NCBI GenBank assembly: GCA_016715985.1
Contig: JADJXD010000001.1
Span: 2,232,001 to 2,296,000 of the forward strand
Source of the DNA: Saprospiraceae bacterium
GTDB lineage: Bacteria > Bacteroidota > Bacteroidia > Chitinophagales > Saprospiraceae
DNA length: 64,000 bases
Direction: 5' to 3'
In this document: positions 18,214 to 28,308 of the stretch, in pieces
Layout of the letters: the number at the start of each line of letters is the position of its first letter
Position numbering within the stretch: the first letter of the stretch is position 1
Notes under the pieces: generated by a model
Seen by the model: the letters and a program-made list of their open reading frames with translations, nothing else
Databases searched by the model: none
What the model was told of the DNA's origin: nothing
Translations under genes and position numbers: made by a program

Positions 18214-18657
18214 TTATTTGAAATCTAAAACTTCTATTTCAAAGATTAATATAGCATTTGCACGGACACCAAAGGGAGGATTACTTCCATATCCTGATCT
18301 TGACGGTATGATGAGCATTCCTTTTCCATCCTTGCCAAATTTCGGAATTCCAATCTGCCATCCTTCAATCACATTACTTAATGGAAAAGTTGCAGGCACG
18401 CCAAGGTCATAAGATGAATCGAATATTACTCCGTCTGTGTAATAGCCTTTGTAGTTTACTGTTACTTGATTAACGATAGAAGGTTTCTCGACTGATCCTT
18501 CCGCCTGAATTATATAATGAACACCTCTGTCCACTTGTGTGGTAAGATTATTTTTGGTAATATACTCCTGTATAAGCGTTTCGTCATCCTGTGAGGACGG
18601 TTCTTTTGAACAAGCCATTACTCCCACTAAAATAAATAGATATAATATTCGCAACAT
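18214..18657 (-). CDS. FKBP-type peptidyl-prolyl isomerase, lipoprotein
   Basis: Catalyses cis-trans isomerisation at proline, here in the periplasm. The 147-residue protein begins with a lipoprotein signal ending VGVMA-Cys16. The FKBP domain (about residues 55-147) has VTVNYKGYYTDGVIFDSS, VIEGWQIGIPKFGKDGKGMLIIPS and GYGSNPPFGVRANAILIFEIEVLD, the standard order of strands. It sits 6 bp after the dsbD gene, the third member of an envelope thiol/folding operon. It is shorter than many Bacteroidota FKBPs because there is no dimerisation domain. Confidence 0.93.
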   Translation of the reverse strand: MLRILYLFILVGVMACSKEPSSQDDETLIQEYITKNNLTTQVDRGVHYIIQAEGSVEKPSIVNQVTVNYKGYYTDGVIFDSSYDLGVPATFPLSNVIEGWQIGIPKFGKDGKGMLIIPSRSGYGSNPPFGVRANAILIFEIEVLDFK

Positions 18658-18663
18658 GGTCTG

Positions 18664-21204
18664 TTAATTTATTTTGTTATTGTTATAATTCCGGTTGTGC
18701 TGAAGACCACAATTCAGATAATCCAAATATCCCTGAACTCCCGGAACAAACGCTCTTGGTCTGGTAATTACTTGCTGGTCTGTAGTAGCAAGTACATATA
18801 AAGGCTGAGAATTTTGTTCAAAATTTACGATCTGGAAATCAGCCCATTTATTTCCTACATTCCGTAATTTTTTGCCTGTCACATCTGAAATATATATTGA
18901 GTCAAGTTCTTTGTCATCATCCACATAAAGTGAAATCAACACTACGGAATCATTCAAAATACTTCTTATCCTGTCATCCACCCAAATATGTTCTTCTGTT
19001 TTTCTGCAGTTTACACATCCGTGTCCCGTAAAATCGAGCATGACCGGTTTGTTTACTTCATTGGCATATGCAATTCCTTCAAAATAATCCTTAAAACAAT
19101 TGATATTATTTGCACATTTTCCATAGGATGGATATTTTGCTTTTATCTCAGGATCATACGCTCCGTGCGGTAGAAAAAAGTTGTAATGTGCCGGTGGAGC
19201 CAGACCACTCATTAGTGAAAGTGCATTGTAGTCACCGGTCTTTTCATTTACTTTAAATCCGGTTATCAGATATAATACCAATGCAATTGACAACACGCCG
19301 AAAGACATCCTGACGATTCCCAGTTTTTTAATCGGACTATCATGCGGAAATTTGATGAATCCAAATAAATATGCGGTCATTCCGGCAAAAATCAATATCC
19401 ACAATCCCATAAATAATTCATATCTTAGGAATCCCCATCCGTTGGTCATATCGGCGACTGATAAAAACTTCAAAGCTAACGCCAGTTCCAAAAATCCTAA
19501 TACCACTTTGACAGAGTTCATCCAGCTTCCGGATTTGGGAAGTGTGTTTAGCCAAGCCGGAAAAGCAGCAAAAAGCCCGAAAGGAAGTGCTAAAGCGGAT
19601 GAGAAACCAAACATTACCAAAAAAGGACCCAGATATTCACCTTTAGTTGCCGCTTGTACGATTGCAGTACCTATGATAGGCCCCGTGCAGGAAAACGATA
19701 CAAGTGCCAGTGTAAAAGCCATAAAAAATATCCCGATCAGACCACCTTTATCAGCCATCTGATCACTTTTGGTGGACCAGCTACTGGGAAGCGTAATCTC
19801 ATAATATCCAAAAAATGAAAAGGCAAATGCAATGAAAATCAGGAAAAACGCTGTGTTTGCTATCCAGTTGGTTGATAATCTGTTAAGTGCTTCCGGACCT
19901 ACAAATATGGTTATCAGAAGACCGATCAACAAGTAGATTACAATAATGGAAATTCCATAAATCAGACCGTTTACCCAACCTTTTCTTTTGGTATCCTTTG
20001 TAAAAAAGCTAATGGTGATGGGAAGCATTGGAAAAACACAAGGTGTCAACAATGCCAGTAATCCTCCGATAAATCCAAAAATAAATGTCCAGAAAAGACC
20101 TTCTTTCTTCACTTCTTCTTCACCACAATTGCCTATCGGTGATTCATATGTCTCAACTAATGATTCAATTTTTTGGTTTATCTTATCCCCTGATATTTTT
20201 GCAGCCAGACTATTGCCGGACAATAAAGCTTCTCCTGCCGCTGAAAATGCAAATTCAAAATCTACATCTGTCGGAGTGAGGCATTTTTTATCATCGCAAG
20301 CCATGTAATTTAAGTACCCTGAAACAATCTTATTTTCGTCCGTTATTTCGATTCTTTGTCTGATAACATACGGTTGATCCGCATAAAATTTGATGACATT
20401 GACGTTATCAAACAAAGGGTCAGGTCCTTCTTTACGTTTGCCGCTTTCTACAGGATCACCTGAAAGTCTTGCCCCATCAATGGACTCAAAGTTCAGCGTG
20501 GTAGGTACAGGTCCGTCATCCGATGTAAAAAAGGAATAAACCGTCCAGCCCTGATCTATTTTAGCCTCAAAAACAATATCATACATGTTATCCGAAACCT
20601 TCTCTTTTGTAACTGTCCACTTGACAGGATTCAATAATGTATTTGAGTTAGTGTCTTGTTCCGACTCTGTACTTTCAGGCAAAGTGATAGTAATAGTGGA
20701 AGCAGTATTGGATTTTAAATTTCCATGTTCTGAAGTCGGGATTCCCGCAGGTATATTAAACTTAAAATCCACATCATTAGGGGGTAAACATTTCTCATGG
20801 TCACAAGCCATAAAGCTGACGTATCCTTCAATTGGTTTTTTAGCATCTGTAACTTTTATTTTCTGACGAATCACAAATGGTTTATCTGCCAGAAATTTTA
20901 TGACATTCACACCAAAAAAAACGTCTATTCCTTCCTTTTTAGTACCACTTTCTACAGCTTTACCTAATAAAACTATACCTTCCTTTGCTTCATAATTGAC
21001 GGAAGTAGGAACAGGGCCATCATCAGAAGTAAATTGAGAATATACAGTCCACCCCTTATCAATAGTGGCCTTATATATCAACTCATATTCCGAATCAGAC
21101 AATTTTTGAATATCGAAACTCCATTTAACAGGATTCAAAATTTGAGCACTTAAATCAGTGGTAAAAAAAATCAGAGCACTGAAAAAAACATAAAATATTT
21201 TCAT
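18664..21204 (-). CDS. dsbD: DsbD-family thiol-disulfide interchange protein with two alpha domains
   Basis: Carries electrons across the inner membrane to periplasmic thiol partners. It has 846 residues from the ATG at 21204, which precedes a good signal peptide (MKIFYVFFSA to LSAQ); a TTG eight codons upstream is less likely. After the signal come two tandem DsbD-alpha domains (about 20-165 and 185-325) with FMACDHEKCLPP and YMACDDKKCLTP. The eight-helix core has the redox cysteines TPCVFPMLPIT and SFSCTGPIIGT. The C-terminal thioredoxin domain has the active site GHGCVNCRK. Two alpha domains are unusual; most DsbD proteins have one. A third copy is the gene just upstream. Confidence 0.92.
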   Translation of the reverse strand: MKIFYVFFSALIFFTTDLSAQILNPVKWSFDIQKLSDSEYELIYKATIDKGWTVYSQFTSDDGPVPTSVNYEAKEGIVLLGKAVESGTKKEGIDVFFGVNVIKFLADKPFVIRQKIKVTDAKKPIEGYVSFMACDHEKCLPPNDVDFKFNIPAGIPTSEHGNLKSNTASTITITLPESTESEQDTNSNTLLNPVKWTVTKEKVSDNMYDIVFEAKIDQGWTVYSFFTSDDGPVPTTLNFESIDGARLSGDPVESGKRKEGPDPLFDNVNVIKFYADQPYVIRQRIEITDENKIVSGYLNYMACDDKKCLTPTDVDFEFAFSAAGEALLSGNSLAAKISGDKINQKIESLVETYESPIGNCGEEEVKKEGLFWTFIFGFIGGLLALLTPCVFPMLPITISFFTKDTKRKGWVNGLIYGISIIVIYLLIGLLITIFVGPEALNRLSTNWIANTAFFLIFIAFAFSFFGYYEITLPSSWSTKSDQMADKGGLIGIFFMAFTLALVSFSCTGPIIGTAIVQAATKGEYLGPFLVMFGFSSALALPFGLFAAFPAWLNTLPKSGSWMNSVKVVLGFLELALALKFLSVADMTNGWGFLRYELFMGLWILIFAGMTAYLFGFIKFPHDSPIKKLGIVRMSFGVLSIALVLYLITGFKVNEKTGDYNALSLMSGLAPPAHYNFFLPHGAYDPEIKAKYPSYGKCANNINCFKDYFEGIAYANEVNKPVMLDFTGHGCVNCRKTEEHIWVDDRIRSILNDSVVLISLYVDDDKELDSIYISDVTGKKLRNVGNKWADFQIVNFEQNSQPLYVLATTDQQVITRPRAFVPGVQGYLDYLNCGLQHNRNYNNNKIN

Positions 21205-21231
21205 TTCAATTTTTCTACTATTAGCCAAAAA

Positions 21232-21660
21232 TTACCATTTCACATCAAATGGAACATCCACCGGAGGCAGGCATCGCTCCCCGTCACAAGTCATATATGT
21301 TACATAGCCCTTCAGATTACGCGTACCGGAAGAATTATAGTTTTTCACGAAAACAGCCTGATTTTTAATTTTACTGACATTCACGCCAAACAATTCATCA
21401 TATTCAGTGATGATTTCGCTTTTTTCTGTCAGTTTCTCTTCTTTTTCATCGATAAAAAATGTGGTAGGGATGGGGCCGTCAACTTCTGTAAACTGTGAAT
21501 AGATAACCCAGGATTTTTGCATATCAGCAATCGCTTTAAACTCCACTTCGGAATCTGAAATTTTGGTAACTTCAAATGTCCACTTTACTGGTCTTTCCTT
21601 CTGTGCAAATAGATTGAAACCACTAAACAATGATATTAATAATAAAAATCTGATGTGCAT
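21232..21660 (-). CDS. Stand-alone DsbD alpha-like domain protein
   Basis: A 142-residue protein made of a signal peptide (MHIRFLLLIS to NLFA) and one DsbD N-terminal alpha-like domain. It ends with YMTCDGERCLPPVDVPF, the Cys-bearing strand also found twice in the DsbD next door. WTFEVTKISDSEVEFKA and QFTEVDGPIPTTF match the DsbD copies at equivalent places. It probably works in the periplasm as a soluble electron acceptor or donor of the adjacent DsbD. It is the first gene of the operon, 27 bp before the dsbD ATG. Confidence 0.85.
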   Translation of the reverse strand: MHIRFLLLISLFSGFNLFAQKERPVKWTFEVTKISDSEVEFKAIADMQKSWVIYSQFTEVDGPIPTTFFIDEKEEKLTEKSEIITEYDELFGVNVSKIKNQAVFVKNYNSSGTRNLKGYVTYMTCDGERCLPPVDVPFDVKW

Positions 21661-21790
21661 ATAAATTTACTATTTGAAATACATTTTACAAAATAAAGCG
21701 CAAATATAGCTTTAAACACTTCAATTCTGACCATACAACACCCCCTTAATATAACATTAACTGTATATCTTGTTGTTACACTTACGATCA

Positions 21791-22765
21791 TTAAATAAAA
21801 CCGGACACTCCAATTAAAATCAAAACACAAATGTGTAATATCTCATAAGTTACCTTTCTTTTTGATTCACTAAGATTAATACTAACCAACAATGCTAAAG
21901 GGATAGATAGAGATAGTAAATGATATTTGCCTTCTGTTCTGAATAGCAAAAAGCTGATAAGGCAAAATATAAGCAACCAATAGCTTATATCAATCTTCTT
22001 ATGCGCCTGAATATTTTTTCTGGATATATAGTAATTGTAATTGTACAACACAAACAGGATAATAAGAAACAGCAGCCCCACAGACAGGTAGTCAATTATA
22101 TTTCCTGACAATATTGTCTTTGGGATACTAAAAAATATACCCTTCAATAACTCGAGCTTTGCAAACTCAATATCCTTAATGTAAAAATACGTAAGCATAA
22201 AATAATAAGGGACAAGCACACCTGACAAGTATCTGAGTTTTTCCATCACTCTGAATGACCTGACCAAAATAAGAGCGATCAGACCAAAAATGATAAAAAC
22301 AAAGTAAGGTGTATAAAATACAGAGGCTATTCCTAAAAAGAAACCACTGTTAAATATAAACGCACCTGCTTCCGACTGTTTATAGCAGTCAAATAGATTT
22401 GCAACTGCCAGGATCAGAAATGTATTTGCAATCAAAATCGGGGACAGTCCATTATTGTCCGGAATGAGCGAAACAAGTAATACGTACACCACACCGGCAA
22501 AAAGGGTTGTTTCTCTAGAAATTTTATGACGCGAAAGAATATAATTCAACAAAGATGCCTGAATAAATATTAAAATCACGGCAACAATATTTTGCAATAA
22601 TGGGTGCGAAAAACCTCCTAATACCAAATGAACGAAAAAACTGCATTTTTCATTTGAAAATTCATAGGACACAGGATAAATCAAACTGTAAATCCTCACC
22701 AAAACGATGTATGGAAATAACAGAATACTGTTTATATATAGATTACTTCGAAATAACTCTAACAA
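21791..22765 (-). CDS. Multi-pass membrane protein, DUF6427-like
   Basis: A 324-residue integral membrane protein with about eight or nine hydrophobic helices. It begins MLELFRSNLYINSILLFPYI. The architecture (short cytosolic start, helices throughout, small final loop) resembles the Bacteroidota DUF6427 family of unknown function; the family assignment is by general likeness only. The start has to be TTG at 22765: an in-frame TAA lies four codons upstream and no ATG occurs until far inside. It is divergent from the polyprenyl synthase gene across 281 bp. Confidence 0.65.
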   Translation of the reverse strand: MLELFRSNLYINSILLFPYIVLVRIYSLIYPVSYEFSNEKCSFFVHLVLGGFSHPLLQNIVAVILIFIQASLLNYILSRHKISRETTLFAGVVYVLLVSLIPDNNGLSPILIANTFLILAVANLFDCYKQSEAGAFIFNSGFFLGIASVFYTPYFVFIIFGLIALILVRSFRVMEKLRYLSGVLVPYYFMLTYFYIKDIEFAKLELLKGIFFSIPKTILSGNIIDYLSVGLLFLIILFVLYNYNYYISRKNIQAHKKIDISYWLLIFCLISFLLFRTEGKYHLLSLSIPLALLVSINLSESKRKVTYEILHICVLILIGVSGFI

Positions 22766-23046
22766 AAGTCTAGTTTAAAAAAATGAAAGATGAAATGATG
22801 AATATTTATATTAGCTGACAAAATTAGTATTTTCTTTTGCAAAGAGAGAAAAAACAAATAAAATTCCCTAATGTTAATGATTCGTGTTTCAGTTAAGGGC
22901 TTTAAGTTTTGTATTTTTACCAAATTGAATTTGTATTTCACGGAACAAAATAATGAAGGACAATTTTAAATTTAGTGGTAATCCGTTTAACGGAGCGATA
23001 ATTCTTGTATCTTCGACCCCAAAAAGAAAGGAGCATATATAAGGTA

Positions 23047-24021
23047 ATGACAATTAATCTGAATGACATAAAACATCCAGTAAAGGACGAGCTAAAAGAA
23101 TTTGAAAAACACTTCAAAGAATCCATGAAAAGTTCTGTTCCCTTACTCGATAAAATAACTTACTATATCGTTCAGAAAAAAGGGAAACAAATCAGGCCTA
23201 TTCTGGTATTTCTTTGTGCTAAAATATGTGGACAAATAAACGAATCAACGTATGTTGCAGCGTCTCTTTTGGAACTATCCCACACAGCGTCACTGGTACA
23301 TGATGACGTGGTAGATGATGCATACGAAAGGCGTGGTTTCTTTTCGGTTAATGCTCTGTGGAAAAATAAAATAGCAGTCTTAGTTGGAGACTTCTTATTG
23401 GCAAAAGGTCTCGAAATAGCTTTGGCTACTAAAAATTATAATCACCTCCAGACCGTCTCCAATGCCGTAAAACAAATGAGTGAAGGCGAATTGCTACAGA
23501 TTGAGAAAGCCCGGAGGTTAGACATAAAAGAGGATATATACTTTGAAATAATCCGACAGAAAACAGCATCCCTAATTTCAGCAGCTTGTTCGTCCGGCGC
23601 ATCATCCACCACAAATGATGCCGAAATGATCCAAAAAATGTGGCATTTTGGCGAAAAAACCGGTATTGCATTTCAGATTAAAGACGATCTCTTTGATTAC
23701 GGTGATACCGATATCGGCAAACCACGTGGTATTGATATTAAAGAAAAGAAAATGACACTCCCACTCATTTATGCACTGCAACAAGCGTCCAAGTCTGAAA
23801 AAAACACTATTATCAATTTCATCAAAAGAGATAGTAAAAATGAGGTGGTTGTAAAAAAAGTGATTGATTTTGTGAAAGCTCACGGTGGGCTGGAATATGC
23901 AACTACCACGATGCACCAATACCAGAAAGATGCATTGGAAATTCTGTATACCTTTCCGGAAAGCGAAGCCAGAGACGCCCTTGAAAATCTGGTGTTGTAT
24001 GTTACCTCCAGGAATACATGA
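23047..24021 (+). CDS. Trans-polyprenyl diphosphate synthase
   Basis: Condenses isopentenyl diphosphate units on an allylic primer. From length and type it most likely makes the octaprenyl/solanesyl chain for menaquinone. It has 324 residues. The first Asp-rich motif is HDDVVDDAYERRG (Asp86, Asp87, Asp90) and the second is KDDLFDYGD (Asp213, Asp214, Asp217). The LVGDFLLAK and KTASLISAACSSG segments are typical. The ATG at 23047 was chosen over an upstream TTG at 23005 because the alignable protein begins there. A TATCTTCG box close to the -7 consensus lies about 35 bp upstream. Chain length cannot be set from the sequence. Confidence 0.92.
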   Translation: MTINLNDIKHPVKDELKEFEKHFKESMKSSVPLLDKITYYIVQKKGKQIRPILVFLCAKICGQINESTYVAASLLELSHTASLVHDDVVDDAYERRGFFSVNALWKNKIAVLVGDFLLAKGLEIALATKNYNHLQTVSNAVKQMSEGELLQIEKARRLDIKEDIYFEIIRQKTASLISAACSSGASSTTNDAEMIQKMWHFGEKTGIAFQIKDDLFDYGDTDIGKPRGIDIKEKKMTLPLIYALQQASKSEKNTIINFIKRDSKNEVVVKKVIDFVKAHGGLEYATTTMHQYQKDALEILYTFPESEARDALENLVLYVTSRNT

Positions 24022-24038
24022 TGCAAAGAGAGAATATC

Positions 24039-25277
24039 CTACTTTTTTGCCAGATAGATTAATTCACTCATATTTGATGGTCTGAAAATTTTGCGGGCAG
24101 CATTGGAAATATCTTCTGCTGTCAACTGCTGGTATCTTTCAGGCTCTTCATTGATAAAGTCTGCATTCCCTAAAATTTCAAAATAAGCAAGACTGATTGC
24201 TTTATTTAAAATACTCACTTCTGAAAACACGAGACTACTTTCTAAAGAATTTTTTAGTTTAGCAAGTTCGATAGCATCTATTTCCTCATTTCTGATCAGT
24301 TCCAGTTCAATCCAGATGGCTTCCATGGATTTTTCTATCGAAACACCGGGCATAGGTTTCCCTTCAATGATAAAAAGTCCGGGATCTGTACTTCCTGAAA
24401 TGAAAGCATCAATAGTACTGAACAACTGTTGTTCTTTGAATAATTTTCTGTAAAACCGGGAGGAACGGCCATTAGCCAATACATCAGAAAGCAGATCACA
24501 AGCAAAATAATCAGTATGTAATCGGCCTTCCATATGAAAAGCAAGATATATTGCATCATTGGGCACTCTGGCGTGGAGAATTAATGATCTTTTCTCGTTT
24601 TGTTCCGGTTCAGCCTGATAATTTGTTCGGAAAGTATTGCCGGAAGGGATATCGCCAAACCATTTTTCTGCCAGCAACAAAACTTCATCCGCTGTCGTAT
24701 TTCCGGTTACGACAAGTACTGCATTGTTGGGTCGATAGAAGTTGTAAAAAAATGATTCGACATCTTCCAGAGTAGCATTTGAAATATGGCTCATATCTTT
24801 TCCGATCGTGGGCCACATATAAGGATGCACTTTATAAGCCAGCCCGCTCAGGTGATGCCACATGTCACCATATGGTTCATTGAGGCAGGTCTCTTTAAAT
24901 TCTTCAATTACAACTTTCTTCTGGCTGTTCAGTACTCTTTTACTGAAATTTAATTTCTTCATTCTATCTGACTCCAGCCAAAATGCCACCTCCAGATTCT
25001 CAGCAGGGAGTACTTCATAAAAATTGGTCAGATCGGCATTGGTAAATGCATTATTTTCTCCCCCGGCATTCTGTATGGGGCCGTCAAAATCTTTAATGTT
25101 CTCAGAACCTCCAAACATCAGATGCTCGAATAAATGTGCAAATCCTGTTTTCTCAGGATCTTCATCTTTAGACCCGACATTATACGCTATGTTGAATGCA
25201 ACCATAGGAGATGAATGATCTTCATGGACAATCACTTTCAGCCCGTTATCCAGTACAAATTTCTTAAATGCTATCAC
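24039..25277 (-). CDS. M16 family zinc metallopeptidase, catalytic subunit
   Basis: A 412-residue M16B peptidase. The inverted zinc motif HxxEH is present in GFAHLFEHLMFGG (His48, Glu51, His52) with the distal acidic helix KKVVIEEFKET near residues 121-130. The C-terminal half lacks the Arg/Tyr substrate-binding pair that its usual partner subunit provides. The start is GTG at 25277, which overlaps the end of rsmI by 14 bp, so the two are translationally coupled. No signal peptide is evident. A catalytically dead M16 gene with the complementary residues lies at 53727-55007 and could be its partner. Confidence 0.92.
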   Translation of the reverse strand: MIAFKKFVLDNGLKVIVHEDHSSPMVAFNIAYNVGSKDEDPEKTGFAHLFEHLMFGGSENIKDFDGPIQNAGGENNAFTNADLTNFYEVLPAENLEVAFWLESDRMKKLNFSKRVLNSQKKVVIEEFKETCLNEPYGDMWHHLSGLAYKVHPYMWPTIGKDMSHISNATLEDVESFFYNFYRPNNAVLVVTGNTTADEVLLLAEKWFGDIPSGNTFRTNYQAEPEQNEKRSLILHARVPNDAIYLAFHMEGRLHTDYFACDLLSDVLANGRSSRFYRKLFKEQQLFSTIDAFISGSTDPGLFIIEGKPMPGVSIEKSMEAIWIELELIRNEEIDAIELAKLKNSLESSLVFSEVSILNKAISLAYFEILGNADFINEEPERYQQLTAEDISNAARKIFRPSNMSELIYLAKK

Positions 25278-25953
25278 TCTTTAGTTTTAAATGATTTCCT
25301 TCCACCACGACAACGATCTCTCCTTTAGGTGGTTTTTGTGTGTAATATAATATCATTTCATCCAATGGTTTGGTAACCACTTCTTCAAACAACTTACTTA
25401 TTTCTCTTGCAACACATACTTTTCTATCTGGTCCGCATAAAAGGCTCAATTCCTGAAGACATTTTACCAATCTGAACGGAGATTCATAAATAATAAATGT
25501 ACAGGGCAATTCTGCCAGATATTTCAGTCGGGTCTGACGTCCTTTTTTATGAGGAAGGAAGCCTTCAAAATAAAACTTATCCGTACTTAATCCGGATGAA
25601 ACCAATGCAGGAATAAATGCCACTGCTCCGGGAAGGCAGGATACTTTGATGCCCTGCTGAACACAAGCTCTTACCAGTAAAAATCCGGGATCGGAAATTC
25701 CCGGTGTTCCGGCATCTGAGATAAGAGCAATCTTTTTTCCCCCTATCATTTGGGAAGTAAGATGCTCTACGATTTTATGTTCATTAAAAGCATGAAAAGA
25801 ACTCAAAGGTTTTTCAATTTCATAATGCTTCAGCAATCGTCCGCTGGTACGTGTATCTTCGGCTATAATCAGATCCACTTCCTTGAGCGTATTTACTGCC
25901 CGGAATGTCATGTCTTCCAGATTTCCTATTGGAGTGGGTACTAAATAAAGCAT
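25264..25953 (-). CDS. rsmI: 16S rRNA (cytidine1402-2'-O)-methyltransferase RsmI
   Basis: Methylates the ribose of C1402 of 16S rRNA using S-adenosylmethionine. It has 229 residues, normal length. Tetrapyrrole-methylase fold motifs are MLYLVPTPIGNLEDMTFRA at the start, IIAEDTRTSGRLLKHY, ISDAGTPGISDPGFLLV and PGAVAFIPALVSSGL. The end has KPPKGEIVVVVEG. It leads a two-gene transcript with the M16 peptidase, overlapping it by 14 bp. Confidence 0.95.
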   Translation of the reverse strand: MLYLVPTPIGNLEDMTFRAVNTLKEVDLIIAEDTRTSGRLLKHYEIEKPLSSFHAFNEHKIVEHLTSQMIGGKKIALISDAGTPGISDPGFLLVRACVQQGIKVSCLPGAVAFIPALVSSGLSTDKFYFEGFLPHKKGRQTRLKYLAELPCTFIIYESPFRLVKCLQELSLLCGPDRKVCVAREISKLFEEVVTKPLDEMILYYTQKPPKGEIVVVVEGNHLKLKSDSI

Positions 25954-26166
25954 TTATGAAAAATTGATTTTAAAGTACATTTATACAAATTGAAGCACAA
26001 AACTACAATAATGGTCTGTGAACGACTAAATTTTATTAATTTTGAGTTAAAATTCAAGGTGTAAAGGGTTTCACTGTGCTGTAATAAGTTATTTTACACA
26101 TTAAAGTTGAAGTTTATTTTGATATTTCATTAAAACTTGCGTTATATTGTATTGAATCCATCCGGT

Positions 26167-28308
26167 ATGAAAAAAAAACAAATAAACATCAGAGTCCTTT
26201 TTCTGATTCTTACCTTTTTCACAATAGGTATAAGCCACACCTTTGCGCAGCCTTCAAATGATGAATGTCGATTTGCCCGCTCTATCCCTAGTGCTGATAA
26301 TTATTGTTCTGCCAATAGTGAATTTACTAATGTCGGAGCGACCCCGGATCCCGAGTTTACAGATGCCAGCAATACCTGTATTTCTATCCGATGGCAAAAC
26401 GGAGTTTGGTTTAGTTTTGTGCCCCGGGAACCTGCTGTGTTGATAAGAATTTTTGGATTCGGTGAAGGGGGTACGATGAGAAGTCCCAAAATTTTATTAT
26501 TCGAAAGATGTAATAGTTTTGTAAAATGTTCGCCTGGCAAGGATGTAGGTGTGGATGAACTCGTCGTAGATAATCTGAACATCGGTCAAACTTATTTTAT
26601 AATGGTAGAGTCCGCAGTAGGTGGGGAAGGAAGTTTCAGACTTTGTATTGATGATTTTGTGCCCGTTCCGTCTCCTGAGAGCGATTGTAAAGATGCGGTA
26701 ATTCTTTGTGACAAGTCTTCATTTGTGGTCAACAGTCTCATAGGTATCGGAACAGATAGAAATGAAATCGAAAATGGAAATTGCATCGGTGAAGAGTTTG
26801 CTTCTTCCTGGTACAAATGGACCTGCGACCAACCGGGAACGTTGACATTTACACTCACCCCCAATAATTTTCAAAGCAGAAATCAAATCACAGATGACCT
26901 TGATTTTGCTTTGTATGAACTTCCCAACGGACTGGATGATTGTAACAATAAAAGACTTGTGAGATGTATGGCATCCGGAGCTAATGGCGATGGTCTGGGG
27001 AATACAGCTCCTTTGGCGCAATGGATCAATTGTAACGGTCCAACCGGCCTCAGAGAGGGCGAAACGGATAACCGGGAAGAACCCGGCTGTCAACCCGGAA
27101 ATACCAATTTCCTTGCACCTCTTGTCATGGAGGAAGGTAAATCTTATGTGTTGATCGTTAACAATTTCAGCAGGTCGGGATTAGGATTCAGTATTGAGTT
27201 TGGTGGATCAGGTACATTCCTGGGACCCGAAGTTGATTTTGAAATTACCGCTGAACAAAAATTTGAATGTGATAAATCAATTCTTTTTACCAACAAATCT
27301 GAGTCCACTACAGATCCGATTATAAGTTACTTGTGGAATTTCGGAGACAGATCTGTCCCCAACCGCCAGACAGGATTTGGGCCGTATAATATACTTTATG
27401 AATCATTCGGAGATAAAATCGCTGCCCTGACAGTAGAAAGCAGTCGTGGTTGCAGAGTGACTAAGATACTTGAATTTTTTGTAGAACCCTGTTGCAAAGA
27501 CACTTCCACACTGGATTTAAGTGCAAATGTTATTGACCTCAGATGTCATGAGATACCTGAAGGAAGTGTATTTGCTATCGGTCGTGCCGGCAGCCCTGAA
27601 TATAGTTTCAGTCTCAATGGCAGCAGTTCACAGCCCAGTCCAAATTTTTCCAATCTGGCAGCAGGACCTTACAATCTTGAAGTGACCGATATTAAAGGAT
27701 GTCAAAACAGTATAGATATAATTGTCAATCAACCACCTCCTATCGAGGTGGATGCCGGTGAAGATCAACTGATAGATTTTGGAGATAGTACTATCCTTTC
27801 AGCTACCTATTTTTCATTTAACGGACCGGATTCTCTCATCTGGACAGATGAAAACGGGGTTGTAGGAATAGGAAATCCACTGCCCGTTTTTCCGGTAAGG
27901 ACAACAACTTACACGCTGACGGTAATAGACAGAAACGGATGTACCCGTCAGGATATAGTTACCTTACGGATTAACAAGGTTTATAACCTTTTCACACCCA
28001 ATATTATCACTCCATTATTGCCTTCCAATAACAATCACTTCTTCAATGTGTGGGGAAATAATACTATCAAAGCAGTCGAACTGCTTGAAGTGTATGACCG
28101 ATGGGGCAATAAAGTATATGAAGGAGTTGACTCCAGACTCAGTGAAGCAGGCCCACGGGCATTTAATTTTGCACAGGCAGGTTCCGGATGGAATGGGAAA
28201 TTTAAAGACGAATATGTCGTAAACGGTGTCTTTACATGGCTGGCCAGAGTCCTTTATATTGATGATGAAGTCAAAGTATTTACAGGTAATGTCACGGTAG
28301 TCAGGTGA
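26167..28308 (+). CDS. Type IX secretion cargo protein with PKD domain and type B sorting domain
   Basis: A 713-residue secreted protein from the ATG at 26167; a TTG ten codons upstream gives no good signal peptide. It has a signal peptide (to FAQ), then two beta-rich modules beginning with NDEC and SDCKDAVILCD (about 27-165 and 170-350). A PKD-like domain follows (FLWNFGD-type string LWNFGDRS near 405), then a SprB-like repeat (SNLAAGPYNLEVTDIKGC) and a further Ig-like unit. The C-terminal gliding-motility type B domain has LFTPNIITP and VYDRWGNKVYEG. It is exported by the type IX system and probably stays at the surface. The stop overlaps the lptC GTG start. Confidence 0.87.
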   Translation: MKKKQINIRVLFLILTFFTIGISHTFAQPSNDECRFARSIPSADNYCSANSEFTNVGATPDPEFTDASNTCISIRWQNGVWFSFVPREPAVLIRIFGFGEGGTMRSPKILLFERCNSFVKCSPGKDVGVDELVVDNLNIGQTYFIMVESAVGGEGSFRLCIDDFVPVPSPESDCKDAVILCDKSSFVVNSLIGIGTDRNEIENGNCIGEEFASSWYKWTCDQPGTLTFTLTPNNFQSRNQITDDLDFALYELPNGLDDCNNKRLVRCMASGANGDGLGNTAPLAQWINCNGPTGLREGETDNREEPGCQPGNTNFLAPLVMEEGKSYVLIVNNFSRSGLGFSIEFGGSGTFLGPEVDFEITAEQKFECDKSILFTNKSESTTDPIISYLWNFGDRSVPNRQTGFGPYNILYESFGDKIAALTVESSRGCRVTKILEFFVEPCCKDTSTLDLSANVIDLRCHEIPEGSVFAIGRAGSPEYSFSLNGSSSQPSPNFSNLAAGPYNLEVTDIKGCQNSIDIIVNQPPPIEVDAGEDQLIDFGDSTILSATYFSFNGPDSLIWTDENGVVGIGNPLPVFPVRTTTYTLTVIDRNGCTRQDIVTLRINKVYNLFTPNIITPLLPSNNNHFFNVWGNNTIKAVELLEVYDRWGNKVYEGVDSRLSEAGPRAFNFAQAGSGWNGKFKDEYVVNGVFTWLARVLYIDDEVKVFTGNVTVVR

